Shown here one piece after another: positions 52,267 through 61,978 of a stretch of DNA of 64,000 nt. The translations under genes were made by a program, and so were the position numbers. Numbering within the stretch: position 1 is the first letter of the stretch; every line of letters starts with the position of its first letter. A model generated the notes under the pieces. The model searched no databases, had not been told where the DNA came from, and saw nothing but the letters and a program-made list of their open reading frames with translations. Origin of the DNA: Hyaloperonospora brassicae (Eukaryota > Oomycota > Peronosporomycetes > Peronosporales > Peronosporaceae); assembly GCA_947650285.1 (NCBI GenBank), contig CANTFL010001426.1, forward strand, positions 1 through 64,000, in the 5' to 3' direction.

Positions 52267-52366
52267 AACCAAAAAGGGATATTTTTACTCAATAAGGATC
52301 AAATAAGCGATGGGTGCGGCAAATGAGAGCGGGTTCATTTTTTCGTGGGTGGGGCTTAAACTTACC
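52267..52366 (-). repeat. Right terminal inverted repeat of the MULE
   Basis: Inverted copy of 49290-49392. Confidence 0.85.
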
Positions 52367-52375
52367 CTTAAAATG

Positions 52376-54552
52376 TCGATGAGTGCACAAAACGCATCCT
52401 CGTAATCGTATGTTTCCTTAACGATTGGGCGACGCGCACAATTGTATCTGAGGCGATGCTCGTAAACGAGATTGAGCTGACATGATTTGCGTGCACAAAA
52501 CAGAAGAAGACGGCATCATCGGATACGTCCATATGGAGGAGGCATGAGTTGTCGAATGCTCGAAGCAAAATGAATTTGCAAGCATTATCTTTGGTTGGTC
52601 CGGGCAGGCAATTCATGATTCATTATTGCATTTCACTAATTTATAGAACAGCAGAGTGAGAATGAGACTTACACTAGATGTCTTGAATATTGTAGCAATT
52701 TTATTGTTGCATTAAACTGCAGCTGTCACGATTTATTTTGAGAATGCAAAGAGCTGATACAGTTATCTAAATTCTCGCCGAGCGTTTCTCTTTTCATATC
52801 CCTTTTGTTCTGTTTGTATAACAGTACGTGCTGCTAAACCTTTCATTTTCCAGATGAACATGGGTGAGCCCATACAATGACACTATTAATTGATGTCTAG
52901 ATAAAGTGATAACGATTTTGACGCTGACGTTGATACGCCTCACCGACCGACACATAAGTCGACACACTTGCGATAAGTTCAGATTACATCAAGGGAAAAG
53001 TCCACCGTTTGGGACCGCTCAGGATTCGAGATAGATCAGTGATTTGTGGTAATTAGAATTTTCGTCCCATCTATTGGTCCAGGTATACGGAAATTTTTGA
53101 GGACTTCATTCGGCTGTAAACGCAGACGCAGGAATCATACATTCACCCGTGCTACCAAACTACGTCTGAATGTATCGCTTTTCGATTTGCATCATCGTGC
53201 AGGCTTACTTCGTCCTCTTGTCGCCGTTCCTCGTAGGGATTAAAAAAGCAGAAAGCACAAAAACGAACAGCAATCAATAATGTAGCCGTATCCAGCCTAA
53301 CTTTTCACAAGTGCTTCCGGTTTATACAAAAAGAGGATTCTACCTCAAAATGTAAAAATAAATATGCCTTCTTCATCTTTAACATCGTTCAATTATGTCG
53401 TTGTATCACTGCCGCAACGAAACTTGCTGACATAAAGACTACCGAGGCTCGTGTCAGACAGAAAACTCCGCTTATTAGCTTCAACAATCTGCATCACTCC
53501 TGACGTGTACTCCACTTATGTCGTTGTCGTTGTCGTTATCGTCATAAGGAACGACATCATAGTCACTGGCGATATATTGTGCCACAATATTTTCTGTACC
53601 AATATCGTTGCGTCCATCATTGATAGGCGCAATTTTCTTAGGTAGTGCTGATGCCGTGAACAAATGATTAACCTACGTCGACTTCAGCACCCGCAGGCGA
53701 TACGGAAATTTCCCACGTTGATTTGTATCATTAAGTACGGTGCAGTCATTCAGCGTACGTCGAGACGCAATATACATCCTCTTGAGCGCAGGACTACACA
53801 TTCTTTTGCCGGCATGCTTGCAATTTTGCTGGCTAGTATGTGTGTGGTCTATCGTACCAAGCAATGGCGTAATAAGCACCGGGTATATGAATGCCACAGA
53901 CCTTTTAATACCCTTTATTACACATACATGCCCCTACATCGGATCATGTACTTAAGGAGGCAGTTATGCCTCGACAGGTTACTACCGCTTAGAGGCCGTA
54001 TGCTCCGTGTTTGGGTCCCTGGGTGGTGTCATTGAGCAGTATGTACCAGATTCCTTTCAAGACATTGCGATTGTGAAAAGAGATAAGTTGGTTCTTCAGG
54101 TACCAAGCGCAACTCCTTATTCCACCTTGATATGTGTTTGTGCTAGCCTTCTAGCCTCAAATTCATTTCATACTTCAGCAAAATGTTAGTTAACAGACAG
54201 CATAAGCGATCACGTAATTTTGTGTAAGCGCACTTATTGTTGTGACACATCCCACTTATACACTAACGATTTGGCGTACCCTTAATGTATCTTCGGGAGG
54301 CGTGATTTGCGTATTCTGCACGACGATCAAATTATATAATCATAAATATGCATCCGTTCTGTTTGTCGTGTGTGCACTATCGACCGGAACCATTTCTACC
54401 TTTAATGTGATCTCTACAAATGTGTATGTTGCGTGTGAGGGGAGGGTAAACCATAATGTTGTTGAAAATTGTGTCGATAAATACAGGGTAAAATCTGCAG
54501 CTGTTGTTTATTCTGAAATGGTGCCATATAACGGGGGTACAACAGGTGTGGA
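52376..54552. other. AT-rich gene-free stretch
   Basis: 2.2 kb with short ORFs only. A minus-strand segment at 53481-53663 has an Asp/Asn run (DDNDNDND) reminiscent of a gypsy acidic linker, but this could be simple sequence (a tgtcgttgtcgttgtcg repeat on the plus strand). No gene is supported. Confidence 0.45.
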
Positions 54553-55007
54553 TGTAACGGGTCACGTAACATGTGTGGTACACAAGGGACGGAGACCATT
54601 AAATATTGTGTTAAAACACCATGTCAATTGTCGGGGGCTGGCGTGTGTCAGCCACCGAATTACGAGATATTTTAGGAGGTATTAATTAGAACATTGGCGA
54701 CTAGGCTGAGTACGTTGTCTGAGAGGTTCTTTTAGATATTAAAAGAAAAAAGTTCAGTTATAATTTTGATCAACATAAGACACGTGACTCACGAGGCTTC
54801 TTGATCGTAAGAGATAGCTACGCCTGTAAAGGTAGCTGCTCTTGAGCACTCTGTGCTGTGATTCTCTTGAGTCGTGTGGTCCCCCTAGAACAGAGACCGT
54901 AAGATCTCTGAGCTTGTTGACTCTCTGAGTCGGGTTCGTAGAACCAAAGTTGCTTGTAGAGCGTTAAGTCTTACTATAATTTAAGGAGCTGTTTAGATCC
55001 GCTACAA
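54553..55007 (+). repeat. 5' LTR of element 2
   Basis: Begins tgtaacggg like the element-1 LTR. Pairs with 61491-61978. The conserved part starts at gatcaacataagacac. The 3' end is truncated or mutated relative to the right LTR, and no primer-binding site is recognisable after it. Confidence 0.8.
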
Positions 55008-55012
55008 CCTTC

Positions 55013-55911
55013 ATGCAGTATAAAACGGCACTTTTAGGGCAGGTTCAAAACCAAGTAGCGTCGGCTATGCCAACACGCTACGTGGCGATGCTAGACGATG
55101 AGGCCAAGACTCGTCCCCTTAGCGTGGACATATAACATTACTCCGGTAAGGAGGGGGAAAACATCACCCTCTGGATCCGTGAGACTGAGATGATCATGTG
55201 GTATGGCCTTCTCTTTATTGAGCACCAGCGAGTCTCGCTGGCTATCTCTAAGCTCGATATGAGAGCTAGCGATTGGGCTCTGACGTGTGGCACGTCTGTT
55301 GACTTGGCGTTTCCCACATGGGATTCGCTCAAGCCAGATCTTTTACGAGTTTTCTCGCCGCTCAACCAGGCTTTTCGCGTGCGATCACGCTTCTTGTCTA
55401 CCCGTAAGGGTAAGAATGAATTAATGGACTATATCCAAGAGTTGATAACTCTGATTGCTGCTATGCAGTCAGAACCTCTCCGTGAGACAGTCTATGTGAC
55501 TGTCTTCATGGAAGGTCTTTGCTCAGGCGTGGCTAGAACCGAGGTTATTCGGGCCCATCCCTCTTATTTGAGGATGGTGTGAGCATCGCTCAAAATGCTG
55601 AGCACAACTTCAAGTCGGCCAGACTTGGTTGGAATGGGTACGACTTAGCTTTGCGAGGGAAACCTCGACAAAACACCTCGGCTTACTGTAAGCCTGAACC
55701 GATGGATCTCACCAATGTTGAAGATGAAGATGAAGCTGAGCTTCATGTTGCAGATAAACTACAGGACGTGAGACGTTGTTATACGTGCGGAATCACTTAA
55801 CACTTGCGTCCCACTTGTACTTTGCGTAAGCAAAAACCGACTACCATGGGTAGAAACCCCAACCACCACCAGAAACCTGGTATGGCACGAGGAAACGTCG
55901 ACAACCAGTAG
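55013..55911 (+). pseudogene. Element 2 gag relic
   Basis: Starts at the ATG at 55013 ('MQYKTALLGQVQNQ'). A TAA interrupts at about 55132. The gag core follows ('ENITLWIRETEM', 'LAISKLDMRASDWAL', 'WDSLKPDLLRVFSPLNQAFRVRSRFLSTRKGKNELMDYI' content). A frameshift occurs near 55570, then a zinc knuckle split by a stop ('CYTCGIT', stop, 'HLRPTC'). The original UAG stop is at 55909-55911, inside the hairpin shared with element 1. Confidence 0.8.
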
Positions 55912-55929
55912 GTGCGGTGCGCCCTACTG
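55890..55929 (+). promoter_or_regulatory. Element 2 gag-pol frameshift signal (decayed)
   Basis: Heptamer A GGA AAC (55890-55896) in the gag frame, 9-base spacer (55897-55905), then a stem-loop at 55906-55929 (7-bp stem cagtagg/cctactg, 1-base bulge, 3 further pairs) containing the gag UAG. Pol is in the -1 frame and open through this point. Spacing and hairpin equal those of element 1; only the first part of the heptamer departs from X XXY YYZ. Confidence 0.6.
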
Positions 55930-58900
55930 GGGTAGAAATATGTTCTGTTGCTTCTCTACGAGGTAGAGTGAAACAGGGCTTAGCTCCAAAGATCTCTGTG
56001 CCCGCCAGCACAGAGCGTGGATACAAGCATTGCTTGTTAGTCGCTGAGGCGAAGATTAAAGGCTTTGAGAAGCATTGGTCGATCCTAATCGACTCCGGAG
56101 CATCATGCAATTATGCTCGACGTCGTTACTTTAGGGGAAGTCATCGATACGCTGAAGCGCTCAAATCGCATACGGGTGATTCGATTACCGTTCGTTTAGC
56201 GACTGGTAGTCGCGCTACGGTGCCTAAAGTTCCGTTGAACTTAAATGTGAAGTTTTTGAACTTTGACAGCATTGAACGCTGTCTTGTCCTCGATTTGGAT
56301 TCGAAATATGATCTCATCCTGGGTATGGCTTGGCTTGAAAGCCATGAGCCATGGATTGATTGGAGGTCTAAGACCTTAGGCGCCATGCGCAATGTTTCTA
56401 GTGAAGCTTTGGAGAATCATGAACCTACATTTGCTTGGCAACAAAAGCGCTATTGGTTCGGGCCATCGACGGAAGGTGTCAATGTGCTAGAGATTGGTGT
56501 GTCAGAGCTATTAAACTTCGATGTAAATGACATCAATATTGAGCGAAGCTCTTTCACCTTATGTGAGGAGATTCGTACTCCGTTGAGTGATACTCGCTGC
56601 GATACTGAGTCACTGCATAATACAGGCATGGTTGGCCTATGGACGAAACATCAAGAATGTAATTCCTCTGATGTGAGTGGTGTGGCACGCGTATCTCCAC
56701 CGAGTGAGGGCGGCCGAGGTGGCACCCCACTGAATGTCGGTAATGACATTGATGGCGAGAAGACAGAGTGTTCAGGGCTATCCTCGGATGCTGTACGTGA
56801 AGTGGTACGTGTAAACCCACTGGGTGAAGTGTTCGAGTTACGTAACACTTCACCAGATGTCGTTCAAGACATGAGCTCTCGTATAGAGCGTGCTAAGATA
56901 ATACCAACTACGAGGGCCTTACTGTCCCGGCCTCTAGGAGGCGTTAAGTTTCTTAGAGGAAACAATCTTAGCGTAGGGTGGCAACTGGTAAGCGCCCAAC
57001 GTCTAAGAAGTCACGAAGTGATAATAGTAATATTACACTATATACACTTGTCAATGGATTGACTGGTCATGTTGATGGCAATATTAGTCTTGAGACTCTT
57101 CCATCCTTGTATACTCTCTTTGAACTAGATGAAATGTATGACGGCGAATTTAGCGAAGCCTTACAGGTAGGACAATTATTCGAGTTAGTGGTCATTCGGC
57201 CGGATATTGAGTTGAACTCATCCTCGTAATTGGAAGAGTCTGTCCTTGAGGACATATAGGCGGCACTGGATGCCCGTAGTGGATCGTCGATCCTTAAGGA
57301 TCCTCTTGATCCTTTCTATTCTTTGGTAAAGGCGTTTCAGGACGTGGTGTGTCACGACCCACCGTCTGTCTTACCTCCCGATAGAGGTGTACGTCATGAA
57401 ATTGACTTGGTTCCTGGAACTAAATACTGCGTAACACGGTATTGGCCTTAACCGAAGAAACAGTGTGACGTCATAGACGACTTCTTTCGTGCAAAGCACG
57501 CGGCAGGAATGGTACGTGAGAGCAAATCTCCCCATTCCACACCGACCTTCTGTGTCAAAAAGCCCAATGGGAAGTGGCGCATTGTTCATGCTTACAATAA
57601 GCTTAATGCGGCCACCATCCCGGCTCAGACACCAATTCCGAGGAAGGATGTTCTTCAGAACAATATGGTGGGATGTAAAATGCACAGTGCGCTCGACTTA
57701 GTCGATGGTTATTACCAGTTGCTCATGCGTGAGAGTGGAAGCCAACTGACAGCAGTCAGTGCCCCTGGCTGTATGTTCTGGGAGTGGCCTGTTATGCCAC
57801 AGAGGTTATCAAATATCTCAGATACATTCAATCGTCTTGTGACACAATTATTCAGACCTCATCGAGGATATGCACAGACGAATTTTGATGACATCTTTGT
57901 CCATAATCGTGCTATGAACGGTTGGTCAGATGTGGACAATCACATTGACCATTTACGAGAGGCGCTCGAGTGCATGCGCACAAATAAGTTGCACGCCAAC
58001 GCGTCTAAGTGCATCTTTGGTGCAAAAGAGATTCCCTTTTTAGGGTGCTTTATTTGTAAGCCAGGTCTTAGAGCGGGCCCCTCTGAGTTTAAAGCCATAG
58101 TTGATTGGCCGGTTCCAAAGAACCAAAAGTACTTACGTAAGTGGCTTGGTCTTGCCATATATTGAAACAAGTACAGTGCGAATTACGCAGATATGGCTCG
58201 GCCATTATCTAATCTCCGGAAAAAGGATGTGGAATGGTGATGGACAAGCACCGAGCACGATGATTTTCAAGTAGTAAAGGAGAGTCTCCTTCATGCGCCA
58301 ATCTTGGCTTTGCCTAATCCTGATCTATCTTTCGGTGTCGTCTGTGACGCATCGGACTTTTCCATAGGCAGTGGTTTGTTACAAATCGATGCCGATGGGC
58401 GAAAACGCGTCATTGCGTTAATGTCTCGGCAGCTCAAAACTGATGAAAATAACTAATCAGTTAATCATAAAGAGTTACTTGCAATGAAGTATTCTCTCGC
58501 CAAATTCAGAGTTCATCTGCTTGGCTTTAAAAAAGTCGTTTGATATCTATACCGATCATGCGTCACTACGCACTGCGACCAAGTCGCCTCACTTCTCTCT
58601 CAGAGAATGGCTCGTTGACTCTCATTCTTTGCCGAATACAACTTTGAGGTGAAGTATATGCCGGGCAAGCAAAATGCTTTGACTTTTGTGTTGCCACGCA
58701 GACCTGACTATGAGCTTGCTCATGTTACGACTCTGTCGTCGTCGGTTACTGACCTCATCCGTACGGCATATGCCATGTATGAACACTGTGTAGCTCTGCT
58801 ACGTGCTCTAGGGAGCGAGGAGTTAAAGGACACGGACATAGAATTGTCGGCACGGTTACGTGCGAGGCTGCATAGATATTCCATCGATCAAGGCTTGTTG

Positions 58901-60050
58901 TGCTATAGCACGGATGTGGAGGATACTCCTCGCATCGTTGTCCCTCATGATGAGGAGTTGAAGTAGCGCATCCTCTATGAGTCACATGTACTGCGGTGAG
59001 CGGTCATCTCGATCGTGAGAAGACCTATAGCTCTGTAAGCCAATGATATTGGTGGCTTAAACTGTACAAATAGTGAGCACATATGTGCGTACGTGTGAAA
59101 CGTGTCAACGGGTAAAACCCTCAGCTCATGCGGCTGCGCCACTAGCTAGATTTCCTTTACATAAGGGGTGTCGGGGGTTCATAAGAATGGACTTCTTGTT
59201 CGGTTTACCGAAGGATTTGTATGGAAACACGGGTATTGTGGTCTTTGTTGCCCGTTTGAGCAAGATGGCTCCTTTAGCGGTGGTGCCGGATACCATTGAT
59301 GGTGAAGGTACAGCTACGCTGTTTATCGATCAAGTGTTTCGACAACACGGTTTGCCGTTGGCAATTGTCTATGATAGAGATCCTCGCTTCACTGGGAAGT
59401 TTTGGAAATCCATCTTCAAGGTGCTCGGCACACGTTTGGACATGTCCACAGAGAATCATCCGCAGACTGATGGTCAAACCGAGCGAGTGAATCCCATCAT
59501 CGGTGACATCTCGCGCAGTGCTTGCGTTGAAACGCCTAAGCGTTGGAGTTCGATGCTCCTTGTCGTTGAGTTTGCGTTGAATAACGCCGTGCATGCCTCC
59601 ACCGGCTACACACCGTTTTATGTGAATGGTCTCACACACCCTCGCGTTCCGTTAACGCTACCACTGCGTGGTTCAGGGCTTGGTGGGGGACGGGTTGCCG
59701 ATCGGCTTGATGATATCAGCCCTTCTACTGTTCAAAAACAGGTTAGCGAGTTTCTCGCAACGCGATTGAATGTCTTACGATATGTGCGTGACGCACTGGC
59801 TGATAGCCAAGACAAGCAGAAGGAACAAGCTGATGCTAAAGGCAGAGGTTGTATTGAACGTTATGAGGTCGGAGACCACGTTCTACTCGATGCTAAAACC
59901 CTATCTACAAATGTAGTGTCCGCCGTCTTCAAGACAAAGTTGCGTTCGCGCATCATTGTACCATTCACGGTCGTCGTCAAGAAGGGCCTTGTGTATACGC
60001 TCAACCTTCCGCGCAAATACGCACACACCCTGTGTTCTACGTTGTCTTGC

Positions 60051-61277
60051 TTAAGCCGTATCGGGATCCGTCCCACGTGAACTTGAAGGCGTTTGCGTCG
60101 CATAGATTGGCCTTGACATCGGTTGCTGAGTCGGGATTAAGATGTCAAGCTGAGCCTCCATCCAGGCTTGGCCCAACTCTAACGCCTGGACACGGGCTTG
60201 GCCCAACTCCAACGCCTGGACACGGGCTCGCATTGCGTCGAACGCACTCTGGGTCTGACCCAATGTCTCACGGAGACCACTCAGCTCGAGAAGCACCTTC
60301 TCATGCTCCTCCTTCGGTATGCAAAACAGCTCCGACGCTGCTCGATGAGCAAGGGAACCGCCATTTCAATGTGGAGCGACTCCTGAAACGACTTCGTCGT
60401 CAGGGTCAATACCAGTATCTGATAAAGTGGCGAGGATACCAGGAGTCGGGGAACACGTGGGATTTTGAGATACCCCTTCGGCAGGATTGCCCATACGCCG
60501 TTGATGTTTTTGAACATCGTGGAAGGGGCCATCCCTCGACCGAGAGCGCTTCTCGCTAATATTGGTGGAGGCAGATTGGTAGTTGGGAACCACTTGACCA
60601 ACAACCACATCAATTGGCACAGCTGGAGCATAGCGTGTGCGAGTTCGCAACTGGCCTCTGGCCTTAAGCTTGGCGTAATCATACCGAAGCTTTTGTTCTG
60701 GACGAACATCTGCCACATCGGCACTTGCTCTGAAAGCTAACACGCTGCTGAGGTGTCGTTTCCGATGCACCCAGCGAACAAAAGCGTTGTCTTCTTCCTC
60801 CTGAGATTCGCCTGCAAATAGGAGGATGGGTATACCCTTCATCGGTGGAACCGGTGCACCCCGGGCTTGCGTGTCAAGTCGCAACTTGTATTGACTCTGA
60901 GTCGTCAAGTGAGGTGGCACGTACCATTCGCGAAGTACCTGTCGACTTGCCACATCATCAGAAGATGTTGGCTCAGCGCCAATGGCCCACATTGCCAAAG
61001 AACGACCTTTTGTTTGGCTTAAACGCTCTTCCACATTGAGTGGGGTAAATAGATAGCCACGACGACCCTCAAGAGTTGCAGCAAGCTGCATACAGCGCTA
61101 AGCGCTCTCCTCTCGTTCGATAGTTAACTGTTGTTGCTCATCGAGCGGATTGGTGATGATGGCATCGCCCACGATAAGTGTTTGATGCGGCGCCAATGGC
61201 GCATTGGCTTCGCCACGCTCGTCAAATGGGTTTGGTGCAATATGAGGCGGTGCCTCTTGCACTGGTGAGTCGGACAT
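60051..61277 (-). pseudogene. Element 2 antisense ORF, two in-frame stops
   Basis: From the ATG at 61277 one minus-strand frame runs to 60051 (408 codons) interrupted only by TAG at about 61101 and TGA at about 60366, with no frameshift. It starts 'MSDSPVQEAPPHIAPNPFDE', has a middle with 'LREWYVPPHLTTQSQYKLRLD', 'EEDNAFVRWVHRKRHLSSVL' and 'LRYDYAKLKARGQLRTRTRYAP', and ends in a coiled coil ('PKEEHEKVLLELSGLRETL', 'FDAMRARVQALELG'). It has the same place, orientation, overlap with the chromodomain and C-terminal coiled coil as the element-1 antisense ORF, but no obvious sequence identity to it. Function unknown. Confidence 0.6.
60166..60225. repeat. 30-bp tandem duplication
   Basis: Two 30-base copies (60166-60195, 60196-60225) differ at one base. 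The unit keeps both reading directions in frame: on the minus strand it duplicates ten coiled-coil residues ('ARVQALELGQ'). Confidence 0.9.
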
Positions 61278-61478
61278 TGTCCTCTCTTAACCATGGATAT
61301 CGGTATCTCTACCATAATCCACCTCCACATCGATGCCGAGGTAGGACAAGAGAGTCGAGGACCCATGAGGTGGCGATGCCATGGTGTTTTGTGTTTTGCC
61401 AATCGTAAGCTTGAAGCGCACACACACCGTCCTCTTCGAGGAAATAATTCGATTGACGTTTTGTGAAAACGTCAGTCT

Positions 61479-61490
61479 CGTGGGGGAGGG
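61479..61490 (+). other. Polypurine tract of element 2
   Basis: cgtgggggaggg immediately precedes the 3' LTR. Confidence 0.7.
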
Positions 61491-61978
61491 TGTAACGGGA
61501 TTACACGTCGACTGGTAGTCGACAATAGGTGTGGTGCACACAAGGTATGGAATCCCCTTTATTTAAATATTAGAAAACAGTATCAATTGTTAAAGACGGA
61601 TGTCTGTCAACAATTGGTTACGACATCTTTTAATAGGTTTATTTAGGACATTAGCGAGTAGATTAATTACGTTGTTCTAAGTTGTTCTTTTAGGTTAAAA
61701 GAAGAAATAAAATTCAGTTCCCATTTTGATCAACATAAGACACGATCCTTACGAGGCGTCTTGATCGGAAGAGATAGCTACGCCTGTAAAGGTAGCTGCT
61801 CTTGAGCACTCTGTGCTGTGATTCTCTTGAGTCGTGTGGTCCCCCTGGAACAGGGACCGTAAGATCTCTGAGCTTGTTGACTCTCTGAGTCGGGTTCGTA
61901 GAACCAAAGTTGCTTGTAGAGCGTTAAGTCTTACTCTAATTTAAGGAGCTGTGTAGATCCGCTTCAATAATTGTAACA
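61491..61978 (+). repeat. 3' LTR of element 2
   Basis: 488 bp, begins tgtaacggg and ends tgtaaca. Its 3' half is about 96% identical to the left LTR, with a poorly conserved 5' half. Confidence 0.85.

Larger units (their letters stand above)
49290..52366 (+). mobile_element. MULE DNA transposon with ~100-bp TIRs, inactive
   Basis: Left end 49290-49392 and right end 52267-52366 are inverted repeats. The central 60 bases (cacccacgaaaaa, then atttgccgcacccatcgct, then ccttat) match nearly perfectly and the outer ends more loosely. Flanks cttaaatg (49282-49289) and cttaaaatg (52367-52375) look like an 8-9-bp target duplication with a 1-base indel. The interior holds a decayed Mutator-like (FAR1/MULE) transposase on the plus strand. 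Size 3.1 kb. Long TIRs, 8-11-bp target duplications and this transposase type fit the MULE superfamily. Confidence 0.82.
55863..60559 (+). pseudogene. Element 2 pol relic
   Basis: Protease with normal active site ('LIDSGASCNYARR', 'LILGMAWL') in the frame open to 57062. After a frameshift the linker follows, then RT at 57509-58165 ('SPHSTPTFCVKKPNGKWRIVHAYNKLN', catalytic 'NFDDIFVH' with Tyr replaced by Asn). RNase H lies at about 58190-58640, in pieces, with the canonical 'YTDHASLRT'. The integrase zinc finger is at 58940-59110 and the core at 59180-59500 ('RMDFLFGL', 'YDRDPRF', 'DGQTERVN'; 'SD' has become 'YD'). The C-terminal module ('FALNNAVHASTGYTPFYVNGLTHPRVP') and a chromodomain at 60347-60540 ('FNVERLLKRLRR', 'YLIKWRGYQESGNTWD') end it. 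Many stops, so it is inactive. Confidence 0.88.
54553..61978 (+). mobile_element. Element 2: old, degenerate Ty3/gypsy chromovirus
   Basis: 7.4-kb element with LTRs 54553-~55007 and 61491-61978. Internal order is gag, protease, RT, RNase H, integrase, chromodomain, polypurine tract, with an antisense ORF as in element 1. Numerous stops and frameshifts interrupt gag and pol. LTR identity is uneven: about 96% over the 3' half but far lower in the 5' half, and the left LTR lacks the final ~30 bases. No target duplication is found (gtgga before, ggtct after). It is clearly related to but distinct from element 1 in sequence and LTR. Confidence 0.9.

Noticed and set aside
53481..53663. Asp-rich minus-strand ORF as a gypsy linker relic
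   Set aside because: The Asp/Asn run comes from a simple gttgtc repeat and no flanking integrase sequence supports it.
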